From NCBI RefSeq assembly GCF_030127105.1, contig NZ_CP126163.1, positions 124,001 to 188,000 on the forward strand: DNA of 64,000 nucleotides, in the 5' to 3' direction. The position numbers and the translations under genes are program-made. The notes under the pieces were generated by a model. That model was given only the letters and a program-made list of their open reading frames with translations, was not told the DNA's origin and made no database searches. Of this stretch, positions 16,414 through 25,428 are shown in pieces. The DNA comes from Haloarcula pelagica (GTDB lineage: Archaea > Halobacteriota > Halobacteria > Halobacteriales > Haloarculaceae). Within the stretch, counting starts at the first letter, position 1. The number at the start of each line of letters is the position of its first letter.

Positions 16414-17553
16414 ATGCCGACTATTAACAGACGGCAATACATCAAAGGTGTCGGTGCCGCAAGTAGCGTCGCTCTCGCTGGATGCAGCGGAGAGAACCAG
16501 GGTTCCGGGAGCGGTGATGGAGGCAGTGGGGACGGCGGCAGTGAACAGGACGGAGCGTCGACGTCGAATGCTGGCGGAACTACATACGAACTGAACGTCG
16601 CAACCGCCTACAAACTGGGGACTACGGAGGAGTACCCAGTGATGCAACAGGCGTTCAAAGAGAACGTCGAGGAAGCTTCCGATGGCCGCATCTCGGTCAA
16701 GCTTCACCCCAATGGGGTTCTCGGTGCAGGAACTGAACTTGCCGAGAAGGTTCAGACGGGAACGGTCGAGGCCGCACAGTTCTCGTTCTCGAACTTCTCC
16801 CCGTATGCATCGGCAGTCGATCTGGTCAACCTCCCTTACTTCGCGGGGACGAACCAGCAGTTCGTCAACCTGGTTACCAGCGATGCATGGGAAAACAACG
16901 TCCACAACAATGTCCGGGAGAACGGGTTCGAACCGCTGTTCTACCTCGTCATCGATCCGCGGGCTATCGGTGTCGGTAAAGGGAAGGATGCGGTGCTGAC
17001 GCCGGAAGATATGGCCGGTTTCAAACATCGAATTCCTGGGTCACAGATCCTCGAAGAAGCCTGGAAGATGGTCGGAGCGAACCCGACGCCGATCGCCTGG
17101 GGAGAAACGCCGTCTGCAATCGAGGAGGGGGTCGCCGATTCGCTTCACGTCTCCATCGAAGCGTTCGTGACGTTCGGTTTCAGCGATCTCGTCTCACACA
17201 TCACCCGGACACAGATGGTAGAAGATGCTCAGGTATACGCGATGAACGAGAAATGGTACAGCGATCTTCCGAGTGACCTACAGAGCGCTGTGGATGACGC
17301 CTCCGAGAAGACGTTCCAGGACAATCTCAACCAGGTGCCCAAATCACGTGAGAACTCCATGGCCAAACTGGAAGAGGCGGGCGTCGAAGTCCACGACCTG
17401 TCCGACTCGCAGCTACAGAAGTGGAAGGACAAAGCTGGCTACCAGCGCTCCGAGTGGGACAGCTGGAAAAAGAAACTGGCGGGCGACATGGAGACGTTCA
17501 AGAAGCTAGAACAGGCAAAAGAGCAGAAGAGCGATTTCGAAGTCCCGAACTAG
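16414..17553 (+). CDS. TRAP transporter solute-binding protein (DctP type), Tat lipoprotein
   Basis: 379 residues from ATG 16414. The N-terminus has a twin-arginine signal (TINRRQYIKGVGAASSVALA) ending in a lipobox with Cys (ALAGC), then a Gly/Ser-rich linker usual for haloarchaeal lipoproteins. The mature part has DctP features: ISVKLHPNGVLGAGTELAEK, FAGTNQQFVNL, HRIPGSQILEEAWKMVGANP, TPIAWGETPSAIEEGVAD. It captures an anionic substrate outside the membrane for the QM permease. Bacterial DHPS uptake also uses a TRAP system (HpsKLM); the substrate here is inferred. Confidence 0.9.
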   Translation: MPTINRRQYIKGVGAASSVALAGCSGENQGSGSGDGGSGDGGSEQDGASTSNAGGTTYELNVATAYKLGTTEEYPVMQQAFKENVEEASDGRISVKLHPNGVLGAGTELAEKVQTGTVEAAQFSFSNFSPYASAVDLVNLPYFAGTNQQFVNLVTSDAWENNVHNNVRENGFEPLFYLVIDPRAIGVGKGKDAVLTPEDMAGFKHRIPGSQILEEAWKMVGANPTPIAWGETPSAIEEGVADSLHVSIEAFVTFGFSDLVSHITRTQMVEDAQVYAMNEKWYSDLPSDLQSAVDDASEKTFQDNLNQVPKSRENSMAKLEEAGVEVHDLSDSQLQKWKDKAGYQRSEWDSWKKKLAGDMETFKKLEQAKEQKSDFEVPN

Positions 17554-17591
17554 CACAGTAGTTTTAAATCGACGTATCATCATCATCGACC

Positions 17592-18158
17592 ATGCTCGAA
17601 AACCTGCAAACCAACGTCCGCTCAAACCCGATGGGACGGCGGATAGCGTCAGCCGGTGGATTACTGAACGAACATCTCGAGAGGTATCTCCTTCTCTCGA
17701 TCTACGTGTACATCATCGCGATAATTGGTATCGAGGTCTTCCGCCGGTTCGTTCTGAACAACGCCAGCATCTGGGGCGAAGAGACGGCTCGGTTCATGTT
17801 CATCTACCTCACCTGGATCGGTGCGAGCTGGGGAGTCCACAAACGGCTGCATATCCGAATCGACATCCTCCACCAGTACGTCTCGGAGCGGACGACGGGA
17901 CTCTTGTACATTCTGGGCGACATCGTGATGCTTGCCTTCGTCGTCGTCGCGATCCAGTGGACGATTCCACAACTCCAGACGCTCCTCGAATTCGGTGGCG
18001 CAACCCAGGCGTTGCGAGTCAACAAAATCTACTTCCAGGTCGCAGTCCCGATCGGAATGGGGCTGCTTACAGTACGCATCTTACAGGCACTGTACCGAGA
18101 TGTCAAGGACGTCTTGGCCGGCCGAGAAGTGTACAAAGGGGAGCAACTCTTCGCATAA
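17592..18158 (+). CDS. TRAP transporter small permease (DctQ type)
   Basis: 188 residues with four membrane segments. The family features are YIIAIIGIEVFRRFVLNNAS followed by IWGEETARFMFIYLTWIGAS and RLHIRIDILHQYVSE. It lies 38 bases after the binding-protein gene with its own TATA-like TTTTAAATC at about 17563-17571, and two bases before the large permease gene. It forms the membrane complex with the DctM protein and uses the Na+ gradient, known for the family. Confidence 0.88.
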   Translation: MLENLQTNVRSNPMGRRIASAGGLLNEHLERYLLLSIYVYIIAIIGIEVFRRFVLNNASIWGEETARFMFIYLTWIGASWGVHKRLHIRIDILHQYVSERTTGLLYILGDIVMLAFVVVAIQWTIPQLQTLLEFGGATQALRVNKIYFQVAVPIGMGLLTVRILQALYRDVKDVLAGREVYKGEQLFA

Positions 18159-18160
18159 CC

Positions 18161-19435
18161 ATGGTTTCAACAGCTGTCCTCGGGATTCTCGCTTTCACTG
18201 CACTCCTCATCCTCATAGGTATCCCGATCTTTGCGTCACTCGGCATCGGAGGGTATCTGTTGTTGGAAGTGACGGGAATCCTTCCGACTATCCTCCTCGG
18301 GCAAACTCTGTTCACCGGCCTCAATGCGTTCGCTCTCATCGCGGTTCCCCTCTTCATCCTCACCGGGGACGCGATCGTCGAGACGGGGTTATCCCACAAG
18401 CTACTGAACTTCACTCAGAGCGTCTTCGGTGGGTTCCGGACCGGGATGGGTACTGCCACCCTCTTCGGTTGTGGGCTGTTCGCGGCGATCAGTGGATCGA
18501 ACGCGTCCGATGCGGCGGCTCTGGGCCGGATCACACTTGATCGGCTTGAGGACCGAGGCTATCCACGCTCGTATGGCTGTTCACTGGTTGCGAGTGGCGC
18601 TTCGACCGGTATCCTCATCCCGCCCAGCATCTCCTACATCATCGTGGGCCTCGTGTTCGGTATCTCAGCGTCTACCCTGTTCCTAGCTGCACTGATCCCG
18701 GGTGTAGCCATTCTCCTCGGCATGGTCGTGATGAACGTATTAGTGAACAGGTATCAGGGGTACGAGACCGGTACCGGTCATCCTGAAGTCACCGATGTCG
18801 CGTTCAGTCTGTGGGACGCGAAGTACGGGCTACTGATTCCGTTCATTATTCTGGGCGGAATCTACAGTGGGACGTTCACCCCGACGGAAGCATCTTCCGT
18901 TGCCGTGATTACGACTATCATCATCGGAATCGGACTACAAACTCTATCTCTGCCGCAGTTCCCGGAGATGCTGGAACGCAGTGCGCTGGTGAACGGGGTC
19001 ATCTCCCCGATTATCGCTATCGCGCTGTTGTTCAGTCAGATCCTCTCTGCGCTGGGGATCCCGGAGGCGCTCGTCAGTGCGATCATCGGGACCACGAGCA
19101 ACTTCTACCTCGTTACGCTCATCATGATCGTCCTCCTGTTCATGGCCGGTGCGATCATGGAGACGACGCCGAATATCCTCGTTCTGGGGCCACTGCTGCT
19201 CCCAGTGGGCGAGCGCATCGGGATGGATCCGGTCCACTTCAGCGTGTTCTTTATCTCCGCGCTTGCGGTGGGATTCATCACGCCACCGATCGGACTCAAC
19301 CTGTACGTGATGTCCGGCGTCAGTGGTGAATCGATAACCGATATCGCGAAGACCGCAGTACCGTTCATGATCGCGATGTTGGGAATTATCTTGCTCATCG
19401 CATGGTTCCCCATTCTCTCGATGTGGGGCATATAG
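18161..19435 (+). CDS. TRAP transporter large permease (DctM type)
   Basis: 424 residues from ATG 18161, a normal DctM length, with about 12 hydrophobic segments. Typical sequences are LNAFALIAVPLFILTGDAI, GCGLFAAISGSNASDAAALG, STGILIPPSISYIIVGLVFG, TPTEASSVAVITTIIIGIG and GFITPPIGLNLYVMSGVSG. A longer frame begins at 17957, but the start two bases after the small permease stop fits both family length and operon layout. It completes a P-Q-M TRAP importer. Confidence 0.92.
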   Translation: MVSTAVLGILAFTALLILIGIPIFASLGIGGYLLLEVTGILPTILLGQTLFTGLNAFALIAVPLFILTGDAIVETGLSHKLLNFTQSVFGGFRTGMGTATLFGCGLFAAISGSNASDAAALGRITLDRLEDRGYPRSYGCSLVASGASTGILIPPSISYIIVGLVFGISASTLFLAALIPGVAILLGMVVMNVLVNRYQGYETGTGHPEVTDVAFSLWDAKYGLLIPFIILGGIYSGTFTPTEASSVAVITTIIIGIGLQTLSLPQFPEMLERSALVNGVISPIIAIALLFSQILSALGIPEALVSAIIGTTSNFYLVTLIMIVLLFMAGAIMETTPNILVLGPLLLPVGERIGMDPVHFSVFFISALAVGFITPPIGLNLYVMSGVSGESITDIAKTAVPFMIAMLGIILLIAWFPILSMWGI

Positions 19436-19567
19436 CGATCCACCCTGTTTTCGGAGCTGCCCGGGCTCACCTGTAAGAACAGGGCTGTCGCAGGGTTGCT
19501 CGGAAATTCTATGAGTAACCTGAGGGACAGGAGCAAATCTTTTTATATCCATTGCTATTAATTGGGC

Positions 19568-19852
19568 ATGATGGTAACTGCCAACTCACTTGCCAAATTC
19601 GGTCGGTACTCAAGCGGCGCGCTAGTCCTGATATTCCTCCTGAACCTTCTCCTGGACTCGGAAGCTATACCATTCGTGGACTGGAGTCCGTTCCTCGGCG
19701 GTGTAGAGCAATTTCTGATACTGCTCGTCGCATCTGCCCTCATCTCGATCGAGTTTATCATCGCCGATATGCGGTCGGAGGCCCGGGAAGCCGAGGACCT
19801 AGAGCAAGACGGTTCTACCGAGCCACCCGTCGATGTCGGTGTCGAATCCTGA
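19568..19852 (+). CDS. Small two-span membrane protein (94 aa)
   Basis: Starts at tandem ATGs (19568/19571), 25 bases after TTTTTATATCC at 19540-19550, so probably leaderless. It has two hydrophobic segments (SGALVLIFLLNLLL and EQFLILLVASALISIEFIIA) and an acidic tail (EAEDLEQDGSTEPPVDVGVE). The arrangement resembles the small unknown membrane proteins that sit beside haloarchaeal TRAP genes. Role unknown; it may assist the transporter. Convincing codon use and promoter support coding. Confidence 0.7.
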   Translation: MMVTANSLAKFGRYSSGALVLIFLLNLLLDSEAIPFVDWSPFLGGVEQFLILLVASALISIEFIIADMRSEAREAEDLEQDGSTEPPVDVGVES

Positions 19853-20237
19853 GCCGGTGATTTCGTCTCGCATATCGTTCCCTTCTGGCGGGCTGGGAGC
19901 AGTGCTATCCGTCGGTATCTCCCCGATTCGATTCAGTCTTGGTTCACTCTGATCGCTGGCTGGTACGAACTAACGACCGCCCTCTGTACCGACCGGTGTC
20001 GGCTTCGGGACTCACCGAGGCGCGGCGCGTCCTGTCTCGCTATCGGGACGCTTCGATCGGACCGTATCTATCGACCGAGACCTCCCATCGGATCGGTTCC
20101 GTCTACGACTTGTTCCTACTCCGTCCGCGCCGAGCGTGAAGTGTTCTTGCCGCCGGTGGAACGCTAGCGTTGGACTCGTGGTCCCAGTAGCAGTTCAGTC
20201 TCCCTAGTTGCGGGTCTCGGGTGGCCTATCCACGTGA
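19853..20237. other. Intergenic stretch, no supported gene
   Basis: About 385 bases between the small membrane protein and the PEP synthase promoter. Short frames are present but without start signals or recognisable product. Confidence 0.45.
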
Positions 20238-20245
20238 TTTAAATA
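20238..20245 (+). promoter_or_regulatory. TATA box of the PEP synthase gene
   Basis: TTTAAATA, 31 to 24 bases before the ATG at 20269. It decides the start in favour of 20269 over an upstream GTG at 20221. Confidence 0.6.
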
Positions 20246-20268
20246 CTGGGACGGTGACGATCATCCAT

Positions 20269-22545
20269 ATGCCAGTAGCCTGGCTGAACGCAGTCAACGC
20301 GAGAGATGTCGATATCGTCGGTGGCAAAGGTGCGTCGCTCGGTGAGCTACACGACGCCAGTTTACCCGTGCCGCCAGCGTTCGTCGTCACCGCCGACACG
20401 TATCGGACGTTCATCGAGGAGGCGGGAATCTCCGAAGAACTGTTCGAAGCGGTGGCTATCGACAGCGAGGATTCAGCAGCACTTGCCGAAGCTGAACAGC
20501 ACGCCCGCGAGCTAATTCTGGAGACAGAATTCCCCGAGAGTGTTGCTGGGACACTCCTCAAGGCGTACGACGAGTTCCACGACGCCCCGTTCGTCGCTGT
20601 CCGCTCCTCGGCGACAGCCGAGGACCTCCCGGACGCGTCGTTTGCGGGACAACAGGAGACCTTCCTCAACGTCGATCGAGCAGCGCTACTGGACAGGATC
20701 AGACGCTGTTGGGCATCGCTCTTCACTCAGCGCGCAATATACTACCGTGAGGAGCAGGGGTTCGACCACGTGGATGTCGACATCGCCGTCGTCGTGCAAC
20801 GAATGGTCGATGCCGAGAAGTCCGGTGTGCTGTTCACGAGTCATCCCTCGACTGGCGAACCGGAAATCACGGTCGAAGCGGCGTGGGGGCTGGGAGAGGC
20901 TGTCGTCTCTGGGACTGTCTCTCCGGACCATTACACCTACGACCGTACCAGTGATTCTGTCGAAAGCGTCTCTGTTGCCACAAAAAAGCGAATGCACGTC
21001 CGTGACCCGGAGACGGGCGAGACAGTAGAAGAGACCGTTCCTGACGACCGACAGAACGAACGGGTACTTGACGCCGACGAATTAGAGTCGCTCTATCATC
21101 TCGGTGAACGCATCGAGGAACACTACGGCCAACCACAGGACGTCGAGTGGGCGATCAGTGGGGGAGATATCTATCTCCTCCAATCCCGTCCGATCACCAC
21201 TATCGACGAGCAATCGACTCGAGACCGGCAGACATCTGGCACTGAGAAGCAGGACAGTAGCACCGACGACGTGCTGGTCGATGGACTGAGTGCCAGTCCC
21301 GGCACGGCAACGGGAACTGTCCGTGTCGTCGGGACACTCGACCAACTCGACAAGGTCAATCAAGGCGACGTAATCGTGACAGAGATGACGACCCCCGACA
21401 TGGTACCGGCGATGAAGCGGGCAGCAGCGCTCGTCACCGACGAGGGTGGCATGACCAGTCACGCCGCGATCGTCTCGCGGGAACTCGGGGTGCCTGCCGT
21501 CATCGGGACAGAGACGGCAACTGGGACGCTGACCGACGACCAGGCTGTCTCGGTTGACGGTGACCGTGGAATCGTCGCTGACGGTTACCGTGAGCCCGAT
21601 GAGACGGGATCGTCTGAGGACTCGGAGTCGAAGTTGCACGCTCCTTCAAGCAAGCCGATGACGGCGACAGACATCAAAGTCAACGTCTCGATACCCGAAG
21701 CTGCGTCACGTGCGGCGGCGACGGGTGCCGATGGGGTCGGCCTGCTCAGGATGGAACATATGGTGCTCTCGACGAACAAGACCCCCCAACAGTACGTATC
21801 CGACCATGGAGCTGACGCCTTTGTGAACACTCTCACTGATTCGATGCGGAACGTTGCTGAGGCGTTCTACCCCAGACCAGTCAGGATTCGCACACTAGAT
21901 GCCCCGACGGACGAGTTTCGCCAGCTCGATGGCGGTGAGGGAGAGCCGGACGAACACAACCCGATGCTGGGCTACCGTGGCATTCGACGATCGCTCGCGG
22001 AGCCAGAAACCTTCGAACTCCAGCTCCGCGCGTTCAAGAAGCTCTACGGAATGGGGTACGATAACCTCGAACTGATGCTCCCACTGGTGAACGACGCCGA
22101 GGACGTTTCTCGTGCGGCATCGGTGTTGGAACAGGTCGGTATCGACCCGAAGAAACGCCCGTGGGGCGTGATGATCGAGACACCGGCGAGCGCGCTCTGC
22201 ATCGAAGAGTTGTGCCAAACCGATATCGAGTTCGTCTCGTTCGGGACGAACGACCTCACACAGTACACACTCGCGGTCGACCGGAACAACGGAACTGTCG
22301 CCGGTCGATACGACGAACTCCACTCGGCCGTGATGAAGTTGATCACCGAAACTATCGAAACTTGCCGTGAATACGGCGTTTCGACTAGCATCTGTGGTCA
22401 AGCTGCATCCAAACCGCAGATGATACGCACACTTGTCGACACTGGTATCACGTCTATCAGTGTCAACGTAGATGCCGTTAACGATACACAGGGGGAGGTA
22501 AAGCGTGTCGAGCAGAAAATGATACTCGAATCTGTCCGAGAGTAA
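20269..22545 (+). CDS. ppsA: Phosphoenolpyruvate synthase
   Basis: 758 residues from ATG 20269 (MPVAWLNAVNARDVDIVGGK). The N-terminal PPDK/PEPS ATP-binding domain includes VDIVGGKGASLGELH and FVAVRSSATAEDLPDASFAG. The middle swivelling domain has the phosphohistidine in GGMTSHAAIVSRELGVPAVI. The C-terminal PEP-binding barrel has IETPASALCIEEL, FVSFGTNDLTQYTLAVDRNN and the catalytic Cys in TSICGQAAS. The reaction is ATP + pyruvate to AMP + PEP + phosphate. Carried next to a pyruvate-yielding lyase, it would feed the product into gluconeogenesis. An acidic linker at about 430-465 joins the last two domains. Confidence 0.9.
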   Translation: MPVAWLNAVNARDVDIVGGKGASLGELHDASLPVPPAFVVTADTYRTFIEEAGISEELFEAVAIDSEDSAALAEAEQHARELILETEFPESVAGTLLKAYDEFHDAPFVAVRSSATAEDLPDASFAGQQETFLNVDRAALLDRIRRCWASLFTQRAIYYREEQGFDHVDVDIAVVVQRMVDAEKSGVLFTSHPSTGEPEITVEAAWGLGEAVVSGTVSPDHYTYDRTSDSVESVSVATKKRMHVRDPETGETVEETVPDDRQNERVLDADELESLYHLGERIEEHYGQPQDVEWAISGGDIYLLQSRPITTIDEQSTRDRQTSGTEKQDSSTDDVLVDGLSASPGTATGTVRVVGTLDQLDKVNQGDVIVTEMTTPDMVPAMKRAAALVTDEGGMTSHAAIVSRELGVPAVIGTETATGTLTDDQAVSVDGDRGIVADGYREPDETGSSEDSESKLHAPSSKPMTATDIKVNVSIPEAASRAAATGADGVGLLRMEHMVLSTNKTPQQYVSDHGADAFVNTLTDSMRNVAEAFYPRPVRIRTLDAPTDEFRQLDGGEGEPDEHNPMLGYRGIRRSLAEPETFELQLRAFKKLYGMGYDNLELMLPLVNDAEDVSRAASVLEQVGIDPKKRPWGVMIETPASALCIEELCQTDIEFVSFGTNDLTQYTLAVDRNNGTVAGRYDELHSAVMKLITETIETCREYGVSTSICGQAASKPQMIRTLVDTGITSISVNVDAVNDTQGEVKRVEQKMILESVRE

Positions 22546-22868
22546 ATGTGGCTCCAGAAATTCGACATCTGTATGTGTATGAGGTGTAGGTCGAAATATA
22601 ATCACACCTTCCGCAGGTTTGGGAACGATTTGGATCTAGTGAATGCAGAATCACTGAACATGGATTAACATATATCTCGAGTGGGGTGGGACGGGACACA
22701 CTCTGCACCCCACGGCGTATCTATTAATAGAAACTGGGTCTCAGCGGGGGTAACGCAATATCTATTAATAGATCCTCTCGGCGTTTCAGAGAGTTGGTGG
22801 CTCAGGTTTAGCTGTCTCCACAAGGATCTCTGCGGGAATAATACAGTTGAACTTCCGACCCCAGAGCG
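22546..22868. repeat. Gene-free right edge of the island with two identical 12-base palindromes
   Basis: TCTATTAATAGA occurs at 22720-22731 and again at 22761-22772, 41 bases apart, in an otherwise GC-rich stretch. No gene was found here. The region separates the island from the minus-strand accessory block. Confidence 0.6.
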
Positions 22869-23177
22869 TTAGTGGTCCGGGAGCGCTCGGGCCTGTGCGG
22901 CGCCGCGGATGGCCTCGATAATCCGGAACATGACGACTCCTAGCAGCAGGAACGAGACGAGCCCGGCGCCGTAGCCGAAGAGAGTCCCCGTTCGCATCGT
23001 CGCGACCAGCAGGGGCGACAGTGCCAGCCCGACACCCGCTGAGGAGAACACCACGGTCGCTGCACCAGCGAGCGGCGCGGAGACATCCGCTCGTCGAGAC
23101 AGCATGGTCTCCAGCGTGATTCCGACGAGCACACTCGCAAGGCCGCCAACCAGTGCGAAGGCTTGGAACTCGTTCAT
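22869..23177 (-). CDS. Small membrane protein (102 aa, three hydrophobic segments)
   Basis: ATG at 23177 gives MNEFQAFALVGGLASVLVGI. Three hydrophobic segments follow (VGGLASVLVGITLETML, AGAATVVFSSAGVGLALSPL, FGYGAGLVSFLLLGVVMFRI) and a short basic-helical tail. Its start overlaps the stop of the upstream gene by four bases (ATGA), so the two are co-translated. No family recognised; a longer upstream frame is rejected because it would run deep into the neighbour. Confidence 0.75.
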   Translation of the reverse strand: MNEFQAFALVGGLASVLVGITLETMLSRRADVSAPLAGAATVVFSSAGVGLALSPLLVATMRTGTLFGYGAGLVSFLLLGVVMFRIIEAIRGAAQARALPDH

Positions 23178-23620
23178 GACTGGTCCCACAGGGTGATGGC
23201 GGCCAGTGGCTGGACGTCGACGCGACCGAGTTCCTCGTGATCGAGACACTCACAGAGCGCCTCGCGGACCGTTGCTCGCGAGCAGGGCTCGATATCGACG
23301 CCGTTCCGGGGGTCGTCCCGGAGCTGGACGTACTCGACGTCGACGGCCAGTCCAGTGTGCTCGGTGCGACACCAGATCGTCTCGACGCCGCCCTGGGTCT
23401 CTTTGGTGCGGTATCGAGCGGCCACAGGCTCGTGGCGAAGCTCAACCATGACGCACTCGACGAAGGCGGCGACCTCCGTTGGCGACCGTAGCGTCGGGAC
23501 CTTCGCTTCGAGGGAACTCCAGGGATCGTGGTGGGCTGGTGCATCGACCTCGTCGACGACGAGATCAGCGGGTTCGCTTGCTGGCTGTGCGACTCCGTCA
23601 GCCTGGCTGTTGATAGACAT
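23174..23620 (-). CDS. Hypothetical plasmid protein (148 aa)
   Basis: Starts MSINSQADGVAQPASEPADL at the ATG 23620, placed 59 bases after the TTTTCTG of the long-class leader. The central part alternates strands (SPTEVAAFVECVMVELRHEP, and VETIWCRTEHTGLAVDVEYV). No known family. First gene of a two-gene unit with the small membrane protein. Confidence 0.75.
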   Translation of the reverse strand: MSINSQADGVAQPASEPADLVVDEVDAPAHHDPWSSLEAKVPTLRSPTEVAAFVECVMVELRHEPVAARYRTKETQGGVETIWCRTEHTGLAVDVEYVQLRDDPRNGVDIEPCSRATVREALCECLDHEELGRVDVQPLAAITLWDQS

Positions 23621-23649
23621 GGTTCTGTGTCGGGGCGCTCTCTCTGGAC

Positions 23650-23679
23650 CGCCCCTCACCCCGCTGGGGGCGCAGAAAA
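23650..23679 (-). promoter_or_regulatory. Leader hairpin, long class
   Basis: Minus strand TTTTCTG, arms CGCCCC/GGGGCG, loop with GGGGTGA, then the shared spacer to the ATG at 23620. Confidence 0.8.
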
Positions 23680-23878
23680 TCGCTGTCGCGTCGGTCTGAC
23701 AGCCACTTTACTCTGACAGTACGATAGGAAAAATCTCAAAATCTTATTTCACACTATAGAAAGGTAAATAACTCACCCAATCTGACATAAATTAGCCACG
23801 GTTTTCAGATACTCGGCCAGTGCGAAACATTGTTGAGCCGAATGGTGAGAACCTGGAGCGGGTGACAGACTATGAGAC

Positions 23879-24280
23879 TCAATCGGCGGCCACTGCGTCA
23901 CCCTGCTTGATGTATCGTTCAGCGGTTTCCCGCAATGTCTCTCCAGTAATCGGTTTTTCGAGATACCCTTGATTGTCTTGGTCGGACTCGTCGGGCACAT
24001 CGATCGCAGAGATATACACGACTGGGACATCCACGCCGTGGTCGCGGAGCCGCTGAAGAAACTCGTCACCGGAGACCTGGGGCATCCGCCGGTCACAGAA
24101 TACCAGATCGACTGTCTCGGCAACCATTTCGGGCGCAACGTCCCCGTTGGCAGCGGTTTTCACGGTGTAGTCCGGCCGGAGGTGGAGGGTGTACAGATTG
24201 CGGATATCAGGCTCATCGTCAATTATCAGCACTGTTGGGGTCTGGCCATCAGCACTGTTCTCATCACCTGTAGCTGCCAT
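23879..24280 (-). CDS. Stand-alone response regulator receiver protein
   Basis: 133 residues. The receiver fold is complete: acidic pair in TVLIIDDEPDIRNL, phosphoacceptor Asp in DLVFCDRRMPQVSGDEF, Ser/Thr switch in VVYISAIDV, and Lys in GYLEKPITG. There is no output domain, so it acts through protein contacts, possibly with a histidine kinase encoded elsewhere. Not preceded by the block-wide leader. AT-rich sequence at about 24283-24295 could hold its promoter. Confidence 0.88.
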   Translation of the reverse strand: MAATGDENSADGQTPTVLIIDDEPDIRNLYTLHLRPDYTVKTAANGDVAPEMVAETVDLVFCDRRMPQVSGDEFLQRLRDHGVDVPVVYISAIDVPDESDQDNQGYLEKPITGETLRETAERYIKQGDAVAAD

Positions 24281-24390
24281 GTGTCTAAATTAATGCTAGT
24301 AAGTGTACCAACGTTGCCTTACTGTGTAGGTACCGGATCATCCAAACACCGAGCAGTCCAGCATCACCAGTTGAGCCGGGTCACGAACGA

Positions 24391-25383
24391 CTACCCTCCG
24401 GTTGAAGAGGTGTGATAGGAAGTAGCGGATGTGAACGATGTGAGTTCCTCGATACGGTCTTCAAGCTCGGTAATCTCGGCTTGTAACTGCTCTACCTCAT
24501 CGTCAGTAGCATCGCTAGCCGCGATCCGATCTTTCAGTCCTTGCAGCCGTGTTTCCTTGGACTCCTCGTCAACATTGGCTTTCCGGACGTACTCGGTCGT
24601 GTCGAGTTCGTAGAGGTCCGATTCTGCAAGCTCGGTTACCGCAAGTGCATCATCGACTTTGTCGCGGTCAAGACTGGTGACACGCTCGCGGTCAATACCG
24701 GCAGCTTCCAACGCATTCACCACCGTTTCCTCGTCCTTGAGCGAGCGCTGGCTACGCGTCGTCCGTTGGACCGAGCCGAACTGTCCACTGACAGGTTGGT
24801 CGTGATGGAGCCGACTCAAGAGAACGTCGGCGATCTCTTTACGAAGATCGTCAGCACTACGCTGAACATCTGACAGCATCGTATAGAGGTCCACGAGTGC
24901 GTTCGTTTCGATCGTGGTGGGGTCGGTCATATCGTGGCGCTCCAAGGCATCGGTCAGCAGGAGCGCATCGCTATAGACCTGCAAATCCGGCTCTTCGCGC
25001 TTAGTCTCTTCGTCCGCCTGTCCGGATGTGGCCAGTTGTGTAGTCGTTTCGAGGTCTGTCTGGCGGATGACGCCAACGTCTTCATCGACTTCCATGCGCG
25101 GGTGCAGTGACCAAACCGCAGCGAACGGCTCGGCGTCGGGTGGCAACCGGTCAAGATCGAACTCTTGGGCCGGCGCATCGCTAACCCGACGGAACAGCGT
25201 CTCGAATTGCTCGCGCTGGAGTGGCCGTGTCTTGTCTTTCTCGATGTACTCGATGATAATTCGATGTTCCTGCGTATCGCTGATCCGGAACGGCGTCTGT
25301 GAAAGTGGTGTCACCAGTACCGCATCCGCTGAAAGGTCTTCAGCCTCGTCCAGCAGCGTGTGCCAGCTAACACTGAACGACAT
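24391..25383 (-). CDS. Hypothetical plasmid protein with C-terminal coiled coil (330 aa)
   Basis: Starts MSFSVSWHTLLDEAEDLSAD. The first 110 residues look globular; residues about 150-225 are helical (LLLTDALERHDM, VDLYTMLSDVQRSADDLRKE). A further segment (EETVVNALEAAGIDRERVTS, then DKVDDALAVTELAESDLYEL) has the look of a helix-hairpin domain, and the end (SDATDDEVEQLQAEITELED) is a clear coiled coil. No enzyme motif seen. Function unknown; possibly a DNA-associated scaffold protein. Confidence 0.7.
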   Translation of the reverse strand: MSFSVSWHTLLDEAEDLSADAVLVTPLSQTPFRISDTQEHRIIIEYIEKDKTRPLQREQFETLFRRVSDAPAQEFDLDRLPPDAEPFAAVWSLHPRMEVDEDVGVIRQTDLETTTQLATSGQADEETKREEPDLQVYSDALLLTDALERHDMTDPTTIETNALVDLYTMLSDVQRSADDLRKEIADVLLSRLHHDQPVSGQFGSVQRTTRSQRSLKDEETVVNALEAAGIDRERVTSLDRDKVDDALAVTELAESDLYELDTTEYVRKANVDEESKETRLQGLKDRIAASDATDDEVEQLQAEITELEDRIEELTSFTSATSYHTSSTGG

Positions 25384-25428
25384 ATTTAATCCACTACTTC
25401 CGTCATCAAAGATGTACTGACCAAGTCC

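Noticed and set aside
17957-18160. Extended N-terminus of the DctM-type permease
   Set aside because: It would overlap the small permease gene almost entirely; the ATG at 18161 gives the normal length and operon spacing.
20221-20268. Earlier GTG start of PEP synthase
   Set aside because: The TATA box lies inside that extension and the family alignment begins near the ATG at 20269.
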